A stretch of DNA of 41,603 nucleotides from CAZNFR01 sp964572225. GTDB lineage: Bacteria > Bacteroidota > Bacteroidia > Bacteroidales > GCA-2748055. Within the stretch, counting starts at the first letter, position 1; every line of letters starts with the position of its first letter. The stretch is taken from NCBI GenBank assembly GCA_964572225.1, contig CAZNFR010000027.1, positions 1 through 41,603 on the forward strand, in the 5' to 3' direction. Shown in pieces: positions 18,625 to 27,239 of the stretch. The notes under the pieces are model-generated. The model did no database searches. It was not told the DNA's origin and was given only the letters and a program-made list of their open reading frames with translations. Position numbers and translations under genes: made by a program.

Positions 18625-19214
18625 TGCTAACGCATAAGTTAAAGGACTACTCGATCATTCTCGCTTCCAAATCGCCTCGCCGGCATTTTTTGCTCAAAGA
18701 GTCAGGAATTGATTTCAGGGTATCTGATCTGCATGAAGTAGATGAAACCTTTCCTCAGGGATTGAGTAAATATGAAATACCGGTTTTTCTGTCGGAACTT
18801 AAATCGGATGCCTATTCTCTTCCTTTGGCAACCCATGAGATCCTTATTACCGCTGATACAATCGTATATCTTGATAACAGGGTCATAAACAAACCGGCAG
18901 ACAGAAATGAAGCAATCCGGATCCTGTCCGGACTTTCCGGAAAGACCCATGAGGTGATTACCGGAGTTACATTCAGAAATTCTGAAAAAAAACACAGCTT
19001 CTTTGCCGAAAGCGAAGTAAGCTTTTCAAAGCTGGAATTGGAAGAGATAGAATATTATATTGATAATTTTAAGCCCTTTGATAAGGCAGGGGCTTATGGA
19101 ATTCAGGAATGGATAGGGTACATTGGAATTTCCTCAATAAAAGGTTCATTCCACAATGTAATGGGACTTCCTGTTCAAAAGTTGTACAGAGAGTTGGATG
19201 CATTCCTGGGCTGA
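18624..19214 (+). CDS. maf: Maf-family nucleoside triphosphate pyrophosphatase
   Basis: Maf proteins hydrolyse non-canonical or excess nucleoside triphosphates to monophosphates. I chose the ATG that overlaps the UbiA stop (TGATG) rather than the in-frame TTG one codon upstream; this gives 196 residues. The N-terminal signature LASKSPRRHFLLKESG, the central ADTIVYLDNRVINKPADRNEAIRILSGLSGKTHEVITGV, and KAGAYGIQEW near residue 154 are all present. The KAGAYGIQ motif suits the dTTP/UTP-type (YhdE) subgroup. Confidence 0.92.
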   Translation: MLTHKLKDYSIILASKSPRRHFLLKESGIDFRVSDLHEVDETFPQGLSKYEIPVFLSELKSDAYSLPLATHEILITADTIVYLDNRVINKPADRNEAIRILSGLSGKTHEVITGVTFRNSEKKHSFFAESEVSFSKLELEEIEYYIDNFKPFDKAGAYGIQEWIGYIGISSIKGSFHNVMGLPVQKLYRELDAFLG

Positions 19215-19242
19215 TTAAAAATGGATCGTAAAAAGGTTGAAA

Positions 19243-21405
19243 ATGAGAAAAATTCTTAGTCTTGTTGTATTGATATTTCTTGTGATACCCTTGTATGCCG
19301 ATGAAGGAATGTGGATTCCTATCCTGCTCGAAAAGTATACCATACAGGATATGCAGGAGAAGGGATTCAGGTTGGAAGCAGAGGATATTTACAGCATTAA
19401 TAAGGCAAGTCTGAAGGATGCCGTGGTAATATTCGGCGGAGGATGTACCGGTGAGGTGGTATCTGACGACGGACTTATTTTTACCAATCATCATTGTGGT
19501 TATCGCTATATTCAGTCACACAGCTCAGTTGAAAACGATTACCTTACCCACGGCTATTGGGCTATGGATAAAACCCGGGAATTACCCAATCCCGGATTAT
19601 CCGTTACCTTCCTGGTGAGGATCGAGGATGTTAGTAATGAGATTCTAGAGGGAACCGAAAATGTATTAACTGAAGAAGCACGTCAATTGATCATAAATGA
19701 TAATATTTCCAGGGTAAAGTCGGAAGCCGAAAAAGGGAATTCCTATGAAGCGGTTGTCAAACCATTTTACTATGGTAATGATTACTATATGTTTATCTAT
19801 GAGGTTTTTAAAGATGTCAGACTGGTAGGCGCACCTCCAGGTTCGATTGGTAATTATGGCAAGGACTATGACAATTGGATGTGGCCAAGACACACAGGAG
19901 ATTTCAGCGTTTTCAGAATTTATGCGGATAAGGACAATCAGCCTGCGGAGTATTCGCCCGATAATGTTCCTTTCAGGCCGAGGAAACATTTGACCATTTC
20001 AATGAAAGGTCTGGATGAGAATGATTTTACCTTGGTTATGGGTTACCCGGGTACCACAACCCAGTTTTTTACCAGCGATGCGGTAAAAATGCTAACGGAG
20101 ATTTCTTATCCCCACAAAATTGCTCTGAGAGATACCCGCCTTGAAATAATGTCCGCTTTTATGGAGCAGGATCCGGAAGTCAGAATTAAATATGCTTCCA
20201 AATACCGATCGGTAAGCAATTCCTGGAAGAAATGGCAGGGCATCATAAAAGGTCTCCGTAAAGCAGAGGCCCTTGATAAAAAAGCCGCTGAAGAAAAGGA
20301 TTTTCGTCAATGGGTCGAAGCTGACTCTGAACGAAAAAAGGAATACGGGGAAATACTTCCAAACCTGGAAAATCTTTACCAGGAGCTAAGTAGTCTGATA
20401 CTGGTCTATGAATATGCTTCAGAAGCTGTTCTTGCCGTTGAAGTAATTGATTTTATGGTGGATTTCACAACATTTTTGAATCGGAATGCAGGTAAAACAG
20501 AAACAGAGAAACTTCTGGCACTGGAAGGGTTCCGGAAGAAGGCAGACGAGTTCTTCAAGGATTATCATGAACCTCTGGATGCCAGGATTTTTGTTGCTAT
20601 GCTTGAGGCTTTCAGGAAGGATATCGATCCGTTATTTCACCCAGCTTTTTTTCAATCCCTTAAACAGAATGACCCGGATGCGATGGAGAAGTATGTTGAA
20701 AAAATCATGAAAAAAACCATGTTCAACGACCCGAAGGAGGTTGAAGGTTTACTGAACCTTTACCCTGCTCAATATTCCAGACTGGAATCCAGACTTATGA
20801 AGGATCCCCTTTATGAGATGTTTTATGATTTTTCCCAGGTATACAATAGAGACGTGAATGCAGAGTACACCTTCCTGGATCAGGAAATACAAAGCGAGTA
20901 CCGGAAATATATAAAAGCTCTCAGAGAAAAGAATGAGGTAGAAAAGATGTGGCCAGATGCCAATTTCACCATGAGAATTACCTATGGAAAGGCGGAAGGT
21001 TATTCGCCTGAAGATGCAGTTATATTTGATTATCATACAACCCTTTCAGGAATTATTGAAAAGTATCATACCGGGCTAACAGATTATTCAATCCCCGATC
21101 GGCTGATGGAGCTTTACCAGTATAAAGACTATGGCAGGTATGCCAACAAAAATAATGAAATGAGCGTTTGTTTTATTGCTTCAAACCATACTTCGGGAGG
21201 TAACTCAGGTAGCCCGGTACTCAATGCCGATGGGCATTTGGTGGGATTGAACTTCGACCGGAACTGGGAGGGTACTATGAGCGATATTTATTATGATGTC
21301 GCCCAATGCCGTAACATTACTGTGGATATCCGTTATGTACTGTTTATCATCGATAAATTTGCCGGGGCCGGTTACCTGTTGGAGGAGATGGATATTGTGG
21401 ATTAA
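19243..21405 (+). CDS. S46 dipeptidyl-peptidase, DPP11-like (acidic P1)
   Basis: This is a secreted or periplasmic serine exopeptidase that removes dipeptides from peptide N termini. I chose the ATG at 19243 over the TTG two codons earlier; it gives 720 residues beginning with a signal peptide (MRKILSLVVLIFLVIPLYA). The catalytic His lies in TNHHCGYRYIQ and the nucleophile Ser in GGNSGSPVLNADGHLVGLNFDRNWEG near nucleotides 21190-21270. Eighteen residues after that Ser is an Arg (FDRNW). From recall of Porphyromonas gingivalis enzymes, DPP11 has Arg and DPP7 Gly there, so cleavage after Asp/Glu is predicted. It suits an amino-acid-fermenting Bacteroidota. Confidence 0.9.
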   Translation: MRKILSLVVLIFLVIPLYADEGMWIPILLEKYTIQDMQEKGFRLEAEDIYSINKASLKDAVVIFGGGCTGEVVSDDGLIFTNHHCGYRYIQSHSSVENDYLTHGYWAMDKTRELPNPGLSVTFLVRIEDVSNEILEGTENVLTEEARQLIINDNISRVKSEAEKGNSYEAVVKPFYYGNDYYMFIYEVFKDVRLVGAPPGSIGNYGKDYDNWMWPRHTGDFSVFRIYADKDNQPAEYSPDNVPFRPRKHLTISMKGLDENDFTLVMGYPGTTTQFFTSDAVKMLTEISYPHKIALRDTRLEIMSAFMEQDPEVRIKYASKYRSVSNSWKKWQGIIKGLRKAEALDKKAAEEKDFRQWVEADSERKKEYGEILPNLENLYQELSSLILVYEYASEAVLAVEVIDFMVDFTTFLNRNAGKTETEKLLALEGFRKKADEFFKDYHEPLDARIFVAMLEAFRKDIDPLFHPAFFQSLKQNDPDAMEKYVEKIMKKTMFNDPKEVEGLLNLYPAQYSRLESRLMKDPLYEMFYDFSQVYNRDVNAEYTFLDQEIQSEYRKYIKALREKNEVEKMWPDANFTMRITYGKAEGYSPEDAVIFDYHTTLSGIIEKYHTGLTDYSIPDRLMELYQYKDYGRYANKNNEMSVCFIASNHTSGGNSGSPVLNADGHLVGLNFDRNWEGTMSDIYYDVAQCRNITVDIRYVLFIIDKFAGAGYLLEEMDIVD

Positions 21406-21431
21406 GAAAAACCGGGTTACGGAATTTCAAG

Positions 21432-21439
21432 TATCTTTG
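21432..21439 (+). promoter_or_regulatory. -7 box upstream of nikR
   Basis: TATCTTTG is a perfect match to the Bacteroidetes -7 consensus TAnnTTTG and ends 25 bases before the nikR start. No good -33 TTTG was found at the right distance, so it is a partial promoter match. Confidence 0.45.
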
Positions 21440-21464
21440 CCAAGCATTAACTAAAAATCAGGAT

Positions 21465-21866
21465 ATGACATTAAAACGTTTTGGTGTCTCCCTGGAGACG
21501 GAGCTTTCTGAGGAACTGGACAAACTGGTGGAAAGGAAACATTTTCCCAACCGTTCACAGGCGATCCGTTTCCTTATAAAGAAAAACATAGTAGAGGAGA
21601 AATGGGAGATGGATGAGGAGGTAGCTGGGGCAATTGTTATTCTCTATGATCATAATCTCAAAGAATTACACGAAAAAGTGAACAGTCTTCAGCATGAATA
21701 TCATTGCCTTATTTTAGCCGGGCAGCATATTCACATCGATGATCATAATTGTCTGGAAGTGATCTCAGTGAAAGGTAATGCCAGTAAACTCAAAAAACTT
21801 GCCGACAAGCTCAGCGCGATCAAAGGTATAAAACATGGTGAGCTGGTCAAAACAGGGATGGACTGA
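21465..21866 (+). CDS. nikR: Nickel-responsive regulator NikR
   Basis: NikR is a tetrameric ribbon-helix-helix repressor that binds DNA when loaded with nickel. The 133-residue protein has the RHH domain at 1-45 (LKRFGVSLETELSEELDKL, NRSQAIRFLI) and a C-terminal ACT-like nickel domain. The metal ligands are visible: His in QHEYH, the two His of HIHID, and Cys in HNCLEVISVKG, matching the His3-Cys site. No nickel transporter or [NiFe] hydrogenase gene is in the window, so its targets lie elsewhere. It converges with the lipoprotein gene at a 4-base gap. Confidence 0.92.
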   Translation: MTLKRFGVSLETELSEELDKLVERKHFPNRSQAIRFLIKKNIVEEKWEMDEEVAGAIVILYDHNLKELHEKVNSLQHEYHCLILAGQHIHIDDHNCLEVISVKGNASKLKKLADKLSAIKGIKHGELVKTGMD

Positions 21867-21870
21867 TTGT

Positions 21871-22452
21871 TTAGTGTCTTTGATCGATCAGAACCACAGA
21901 TCCCGTAAACTGACCTTCAATTAATTCTTCGTACTGGTTAACCATAGTCAGAATGGTATAACTTGCTTTAAAAAAAGGACCCTCGGATTCTACTTGTATT
22001 TCTCCTTCGAGAACAGGATATTTGAATAACCGGGTATCGGATTGAATTTCAATATAGGCCTCCACAATGTTATTGGGCTTTCTTGCAGAAGTGTTTTCAT
22101 AACGGTAGATTCCGTTTGATAATTTGGTAAGGGAAGGGGAATTCAGATCAAAATAGAGCTTTACACTATAATCATGAACAGTTCGCAACTGAGTATTAAA
22201 GTTTCCATCGGTCAGGTGGATATCAAAGTCAGAACTCAGACTGTCCAGATTCTCACCCCATATTTCAACAATGGCATTGGGTGTTTCATATACCCTATTC
22301 TGAATAGCAAATCCGTTCCAGTTTCCATCCTTAAGAAAAGGATTTATTTTTTCTTCTTCCTGTAATACGCTGTCTTCTTCACAGGATGTAAAAAACAGTC
22401 CGGAAAAAAGTAGAAACCCCAAAAACAAGCTATATGCTATTCTTTTACCCAT
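21871..22452 (-). CDS. Hypothetical lipoprotein
   Basis: I do not recognise the family. With the start at the second Met (22452) the protein has 193 residues, a basic N terminus (MGKRIAYS), a hydrophobic stretch and a lipobox-like end FFTSC, followed by an acidic linker (EEDSVLQEEEK) usual for surface or periplasmic Bacteroidota lipoproteins. The mature part is beta-rich, with repeated alternation such as IYRYENTSARKPNNIVEAYIEIQ. A longer start at 22467 would put five extra residues before the signal. It has its own transcript direction with the BlaI/M56 operon upstream and is separated from it by a terminator. Confidence 0.7.
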   Translation of the reverse strand: MGKRIAYSLFLGFLLFSGLFFTSCEEDSVLQEEEKINPFLKDGNWNGFAIQNRVYETPNAIVEIWGENLDSLSSDFDIHLTDGNFNTQLRTVHDYSVKLYFDLNSPSLTKLSNGIYRYENTSARKPNNIVEAYIEIQSDTRLFKYPVLEGEIQVESEGPFFKASYTILTMVNQYEELIEGQFTGSVVLIDQRH

Positions 22453-22576
22453 AGTTGCAGAACACAAAATAAGATCAAATTCCTTTAATATTCATGGTTT
22501 TGAGAAGGTTTTACTCACCTCTTTTTACGAAATATTGCAATTACCGGACCAAAGCTTTTATTTATCGGATGAGCGC

Positions 22577-22609
22577 AAAAGGTAAAGGCGCAAAAAATGC
22601 GCCTTTACC
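22577..22609 (-). terminator. Intrinsic terminator of the blaI-M56/M23 operon
   Basis: The arms at 22581-22592 and 22598-22609 pair perfectly over 12 bases (GGTAAAGGCGCA and its complement) around a five-base loop. On the minus strand the hairpin is followed by TTTTG. It lies 34 bases after the stop of the M56/M23 gene. Confidence 0.8.
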
Positions 22610-22642
22610 CATGAAACTATTTGACTTGGAACTTTAGAGGTC

Positions 22643-23986
22643 TCAGTCTGCCCTGAAATAGTGTTTTGGGTCTTTCGCTTCACCCTCTTTCATAACCTGG
22701 TAGTGTAGATGAGGGCCTGTGGAAAGTCCTGAACTGCCTACGGTTCCAATTTGCTGACCTCGGGTTACCGATTGACCTTCTTTTACATCGATTCGCTCAA
22801 GCTGTGAGTAAAAGGTTTCAAAGCCCATTTTGTGGCTGATTTTAATATAGCGTCCGTATCCTTCCGGTTTAAACCCGGTCTCAGCTACTGTGCCATCGGC
22901 AGTCACCCATACCGGAGTTCCAGTGGGACAGGCAAAATCATGACCTTTATGCATCATTTCAACTTTTTTGAAAGGGTGCATCCGCATACCAAATCCCGAT
23001 TCTTTGGTCACTAAACTCAAGTCGACCGGAGCGATTGATGGAATCCCGTAATCCTGGGGGTTATCCTTTTCGGGATGGGTTGGAGGTATTGAGGCCCTGT
23101 TGCCGGAAAGGGCCGAATTCACGAGACCAAAGGAAAGCAGGAAAAATGAAGCGATCAGCACGAATAGTAGGTATTTATTACCTTGTTTTGGTTTATGATT
23201 ATTCTGTATCATTTTGAGACGATTATAAAGATTGAATTTTGAGAAAGAATTCGATAATCCGAATATTCCCGGTTGGTCAACGTGATCTACCAGAAGGCGG
23301 ATATAGCTTTGCAGGTCCACACCACTTTTGAGTGTTGACTGATCAGCCAGATATTCATGGCATTCCTGGAGGGATTTCTTGAACAGTCCCAACAATGGAT
23401 TGAACCAAAAGAATATACGGTAAAGTTCATACAAGATCAGGTCGACATAATGTAGTTGACGGACATGGGAATTTTCGTGCAACAGTATGATCTTTTTGGA
23501 CAAAGGATCGTACTTAGAGGGTGAAAGGAAGATGTACTGCATGAAAGAATAGGGCAGAAGAACATCATCCGCCGGTATTACCCGGGTGTTATCAATTTTT
23601 ATGATTCCATACTTTTGAATGAGTTTAATTTTCTTAATTATCGATATAATTAAAGAAAGCAGAACGAATCCACAACCGGTAAAATAAATCAGGATCAAGA
23701 GATTTCCGGGCTTTAGGGTCTGACTGTATTCCTGGAGTGTTTCAGCCGTTGGTTCATAACCAAATAACCAGGAGGATTCGATAATATTCTGTGAAATCAG
23801 AGGATTGAAGCTCCTGACCGGAGTAAGATCAAGCAGGGGAAGAAAGATGGATATCGAGGGTAAAAGGAGTAAAATGATCCTGTGCCATCCGGGTTTAAGG
23901 ACCTTTCTCAGGAATACCCGGTGAAGGATCCATAAACCAGTCAAAACCACATTCGTTTTTACTAAATAAAATACTTCAGGATTCAT
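22643..23986 (-). CDS. M56 (BlaR1-type) protease fused to M23 peptidase
   Basis: The 447-residue protein combines two peptidases. Residues 1-290 are the membrane M56 part: hydrophobic segments at about 5-25, 35-55, 95-117 and 272-292, and the zinc motif HENSH at 170-174 followed by a Glu/His-rich segment near 208-212. Residues 325-447 are an M23 (LytM-like) domain with the metal ligands H346-x3-D350 and H426-x-H428, and the usual GFGMRMHPF and VTADGTV context. BlaR1 normally carries a penicillin-binding sensor domain; here a cell-wall hydrolase-like domain takes that place. The gene overlaps blaI by 11 bases, so they form a two-gene signalling unit. Confidence 0.87.
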   Translation of the reverse strand: MNPEVFYLVKTNVVLTGLWILHRVFLRKVLKPGWHRIILLLLPSISIFLPLLDLTPVRSFNPLISQNIIESSWLFGYEPTAETLQEYSQTLKPGNLLILIYFTGCGFVLLSLIISIIKKIKLIQKYGIIKIDNTRVIPADDVLLPYSFMQYIFLSPSKYDPLSKKIILLHENSHVRQLHYVDLILYELYRIFFWFNPLLGLFKKSLQECHEYLADQSTLKSGVDLQSYIRLLVDHVDQPGIFGLSNSFSKFNLYNRLKMIQNNHKPKQGNKYLLFVLIASFFLLSFGLVNSALSGNRASIPPTHPEKDNPQDYGIPSIAPVDLSLVTKESGFGMRMHPFKKVEMMHKGHDFACPTGTPVWVTADGTVAETGFKPEGYGRYIKISHKMGFETFYSQLERIDVKEGQSVTRGQQIGTVGSSGLSTGPHLHYQVMKEGEAKDPKHYFRAD

Positions 23987-24365
23987 TTTGTCCCTTTTGT
24001 TTCAACTGAATTTCCGTATCGATGATTTCCCTTATTTTCTCGAGTTCTTCCAGACTCAGGTCAGATTCTTTAGTGAAGAAAGAAGCAAATCCGGAAAGGT
24101 TATTGTTGAAATAATCCTTTATGACCCCGGAGAAATGGGTTTTCATATACTTCTTTTTGCTCACCAGCGGATAGTATTCATTTGCTTTACCATAGGTTGT
24201 ATAGGAAAGAAATCCTTTGTTTACCAGAATTCTGATTATGGTAGTAATTGTGGTATAGGCGGGTCTGGGTTCCGGAAAGCTTTCGTGGATATCCTTTACA
24301 AAAGCTTTTTCCAGTTTCCAGATCCGGTGCATTACCTGTTCTTCTGCCTTTGTTAATTCTTTCAT
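23976..24365 (-). CDS. BlaI/MecI-family transcriptional repressor
   Basis: This 129-residue winged-helix repressor matches the BlaI family: LTKAEEQVMHRIWKLEKAFVKDIHESF (residues 4-30), then TTITTIIRILVNKGFLSYTTYGKANEYYPLVSKKKY (38-73), with the C-terminal dimerisation helices. In the known BlaR1/BlaI systems the membrane M56 protease triggers cleavage of this repressor; the downstream overlapping gene encodes such a protease. Repeated AACTAA motifs just upstream probably serve as its operator. Confidence 0.9.
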   Translation of the reverse strand: MKELTKAEEQVMHRIWKLEKAFVKDIHESFPEPRPAYTTITTIIRILVNKGFLSYTTYGKANEYYPLVSKKKYMKTHFSGVIKDYFNNNLSGFASFFTKESDLSLEELEKIREIIDTEIQLKQKGQNES

Positions 24366-24369
24366 GTCA

Positions 24370-24434
24370 CAAACATATAACTAATAAATTAATTATACAA
24401 CTAAAAAACTAATCATATAATTAAAAAAATAGTT
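24370..24434 (-). promoter_or_regulatory. Likely blaI promoter with repeated AACTAA operator motifs
   Basis: On the minus strand TTG (24400-24398) is followed after 20 bases by TATGTTTG (24377-24370), a full match to the Bacteroidetes -33/-7 pattern. AACTAA occurs at 24379-24384, 24399-24404 and 24407-24412, and an inverted ATAGTT at 24429-24434; two of these touch the promoter spacer or the -33 element. This fits autorepression by the BlaI-like protein. The -7 box is so close to the ATG that the mRNA would be nearly leaderless, which weakens the promoter call. Confidence 0.45.
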
Positions 24435-24473
24435 ATAACGATTCACCTACCGGCTAAAGAGGCGTGGTTGAGA

Positions 24474-25508
24474 TTAGTAGCTTGACTCATCCAGTTTTAC
24501 CTTACCCCAGAAGGTCCGATATACAAAAACCGTATAGGTGATTACCAGTGGAAATCCGATGGCGGTAATGGTGAGCATGATTCCCAGGGCTTTATCGGAA
24601 GAGGCTGCGTTATAGATTGTCAAAGTATTTGCAGGGTCTGAAGTTGAAAGCAGAATAGCCGGGTATAGTTCGATGGCAACCAGGATGAGCAGCAGGCTGA
24701 TAGACATGGAGGAAAAGACAAATGCCCGCAGGTATTTTCCTTTTTTTGCAAGACGTGGTACATTGGCTATGCAAAGAAATGCAAGCAGAGGCACAACAAA
24801 CAAAACAGGAGAAGACCTGAATTTATCGGTCAGGTGTGGGAAGTAAAGAATGGATATTATGCTGATTACTAAAAACAGGCCGACAAAAACGAGGATGGAT
24901 CTCCATAAAAGCCGGGATATCTGTTTAAATAGTTTCCCTTCCGTTTTCATGGTTAGGTAGATAGCGCCGTGTACCATAAAAAGGGCAAGGCTTGTAAGTC
25001 CGACTGTCAGTGCATAGGGATTTAAAAACTCAAGCCAGTTTCCGGTAAACACAAAATTTTCGTTCAGTGCCATTCCAATGAGGATGTTACCCAGAACCAC
25101 TCCGAGCAGGAATGCCAGCATGGCGCTGGAAATGCTATAGCTTGTATCCCAGAGCCGGGTCCACCATTTCATGGTTTCCTTGCCACGAAATTCGATTGAG
25201 ACGGCCCGGAAGATCAGAAAGCCCAGGAAAAGAATTATGGGAACATACATTCCTGAGAACAGGGTGGCATAGGCTTCGGGAAATCCAGCAAATAAAGCAC
25301 CCCCACCGATCACCAGCCAGACTTCGTTTCCATCCCAAACCGGTCCTACTGCATTCAGGGCAATTCGTCTTTCCTTATCCTCTTTAAAAAAAAGATGCCA
25401 GGCTCCGGCACCCAGGTCAAATCCGTCGAGAATAGCGTACCCTGAGAAGAGTCCGCCGACAATCAGGAACCACCATGTTGGGTAATCAATTCCAAGTAAA
25501 GTTTCCAT
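24474..25508 (-). CDS. cydB: Cytochrome bd ubiquinol oxidase subunit II
   Basis: CydB is the second large subunit of the bd-type oxidase, an integral membrane protein that supports the haem subunit CydA. The 344-residue protein starts METLLGIDYPTWWFLIVGGLFSGYAILDGFDLGAGAWH, the typical family start with the conserved DGFDLG, and contains NEVWLVIGGGALFAGFPEAYA (about 60-80). About eight hydrophobic segments follow. It lies 12 bases after cydA. No small cydX-like gene was seen. Confidence 0.95.
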   Translation of the reverse strand: METLLGIDYPTWWFLIVGGLFSGYAILDGFDLGAGAWHLFFKEDKERRIALNAVGPVWDGNEVWLVIGGGALFAGFPEAYATLFSGMYVPIILFLGFLIFRAVSIEFRGKETMKWWTRLWDTSYSISSAMLAFLLGVVLGNILIGMALNENFVFTGNWLEFLNPYALTVGLTSLALFMVHGAIYLTMKTEGKLFKQISRLLWRSILVFVGLFLVISIISILYFPHLTDKFRSSPVLFVVPLLAFLCIANVPRLAKKGKYLRAFVFSSMSISLLLILVAIELYPAILLSTSDPANTLTIYNAASSDKALGIMLTITAIGFPLVITYTVFVYRTFWGKVKLDESSY

Positions 25509-25520
25509 ATTGAATAGTTT

Positions 25521-26906
25521 TTATCTTAGCTTTCCCTGTTCAAACTGTAAAGCAATATCATGCAATCTTTGCCGGTCTTCAATCTCACTTTCATCATAAG
25601 GTCCTTTTCGTATCTTTCGGTCAAGCAGATATACAAACAGGATAAACAGGATGAGGTAAATGAGCGTGAAAAAGATTAAGGAGAATATGACGTGGGAAGC
25701 TGTAACAGCCTCAGAAAGTGCATCCGAGGTCCGCAGTAATCCATAAACCACCCATGGTTGTCGTCCCATTTCGGCAGCAAACCACCCAAACTGATTAGCA
25801 ATTTGGGGGAGGATCACGGCGAAGACCAGAACCCAGAGGAACCATCTGTGAGTGAATATCTTTCCTCTCCACCATTGGATGGTCGCAAACAAAGTAATTG
25901 CAATCATGAGAAGACCGAAGGCCACCATAAAATGGTAAAACTGAAATATGGCATTCAGAGCTGTCGGGCGCTCATCTTCCGGGAAGGAGTCCAGGCCGGG
26001 AACCGGCTCATGGAAGTTCCAATGAGTCAGGAAACTAAGTCCACCTGGCACCCGGATGCCTGTCACTTCCTGTTTGTCTTTGTTCACCCATCCCATTATA
26101 TACATATCTGCGGGTCCGGTTTTAAAGTGTCCCTCCAGGGCCGCCAGTTTAGCCGGCTGATTTTCTGCGACGCCGTGGGCCGATTGATGACCGGTTACAA
26201 GTTGTCCAAGGGAAGCAACCGTAGCCACCACAAGGGCTATTTTTAAAGCCTTTCTTGAAAGATCCACGTATCGGTCACGCAAAAGATAGAAAGCATGGAC
26301 AGAGATGATAAGAAATGCACCTGCCAGAAATGCACCGATCCAGACATGAAGAAGGCGGTCTACCGAAGAAGGATTAAAAACCATGGCCCAGAAATCAGTG
26401 ATCTCAGCCCTAGCATTCAGACCTTCTCCCACAATGTGATATCCAGCGGGAGTTTGTTGCCAGCTGTTAGCCACGACAATCCATATGGCCGAAAACATGG
26501 CGCCCAGGAAAACTCCGATGGTTGCGATAAAATGTACCTTCGGACTTACGCGATTCCAGCCAAACAACAGAATTCCCAGGAACCCGCTCTCAAGAGCAAA
26601 TGCGAAAATTCCCTCTGCCGCAAGGGCACTTCCGAAAACATCCCCGACAAAGCGCGAATAAACCGCCCAATTCGTGCCAAACTCAAATTCCATAACAATA
26701 CCGGTGGCCACACCTAATCCAAAGGTTAATGCAAAAATGCGGGTCCAGAAACGAGTCATCGTTTCATAAACTTTGTTTCCCGTTCGCAGAAACAACCATT
26801 CCATTACCACCATAATCAGACCAAGCCCAATACTGAGCGGTGGATATATGTAATGAAAAGAAACCGTGAAAGCAAATTGTATCCTTGAAAGTATTTCAAC
26901 ATCCAT
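25521..26906 (-). CDS. cydA: Cytochrome bd ubiquinol oxidase subunit I
   Basis: CydA binds the three haems (b558, b595, d) and oxidises quinol while reducing oxygen to water. The 461-residue protein has the haem ligands in context: H18 in FTVSFHYIYPPLS, a His in SVDRLLHVWIGAFL, and a Met in NQFGWFAAEMGRQPW, which also contains the family signature GRQPW. The quinol-binding loop with ENQPAKLAALEGHF is present but short, so this is the short-Q-loop type. In anaerobes the enzyme serves mainly for oxygen removal and microaerobic respiration. It is divergent from the hydrogenase-linked cluster and shares the intergenic region carrying Rex-like palindromes. Confidence 0.96.
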   Translation of the reverse strand: MDVEILSRIQFAFTVSFHYIYPPLSIGLGLIMVVMEWLFLRTGNKVYETMTRFWTRIFALTFGLGVATGIVMEFEFGTNWAVYSRFVGDVFGSALAAEGIFAFALESGFLGILLFGWNRVSPKVHFIATIGVFLGAMFSAIWIVVANSWQQTPAGYHIVGEGLNARAEITDFWAMVFNPSSVDRLLHVWIGAFLAGAFLIISVHAFYLLRDRYVDLSRKALKIALVVATVASLGQLVTGHQSAHGVAENQPAKLAALEGHFKTGPADMYIMGWVNKDKQEVTGIRVPGGLSFLTHWNFHEPVPGLDSFPEDERPTALNAIFQFYHFMVAFGLLMIAITLFATIQWWRGKIFTHRWFLWVLVFAVILPQIANQFGWFAAEMGRQPWVVYGLLRTSDALSEAVTASHVIFSLIFFTLIYLILFILFVYLLDRKIRKGPYDESEIEDRQRLHDIALQFEQGKLR

Positions 26907-27154
26907 GATGAGTAGAATTAATTGACAACTCTGAAATTTCCCTTATAGACAAATTTGCATTTTTTTTCAATATCGAATCAAGCAATAGGCAATAACATAA
27001 TTTATTTAGACCAGTTATGAATTACTAATCCTTAGTGAATTTTATAGACATGATACCAATTCAAACGTAACTTTAATTCGGTTTAATCATTCAGATCTCA
27101 TGTTAGATATTCAAAAATAATTAATTGCACTTATTTAGAATGGTTATTTATTAT

Positions 27155-27187
27155 TGTGATAGAAATAACAATGTTATTCAAATAACA
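27155..27187. promoter_or_regulatory. Tandem Rex-like operator pair, 17-bp phased
   Basis: TGTTATTCAAATAACA at 27172-27187 is a near-perfect palindrome. Exactly 17 bases upstream, TGTGATAGAAATAACA (27155-27170) matches the consensus TGTTATTCGAATAACA at 12 of 16 positions with a perfect right half. The extended form TTGTTA-N6-TAACAA resembles the known Rex consensus TTGTTAA-N4-TTAACAA. The identity of the regulator is inference. Confidence 0.6.
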
Positions 27188-27239
27188 CAAAATATTTTAT
27201 CTTTATCATATAGATTTTTGTAGTTAGTTGATGTTAGTT

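Noticed and set aside
21465..21866. NikR as a regulator of the hydrogenase
   Set aside because: The hydrogenases in the window are all of the [FeFe] type and need no nickel. I saw no NikR-type palindrome (GTATGA-N16-TCATAC) near them, and nikR is 5 kb away on a separate transcript.
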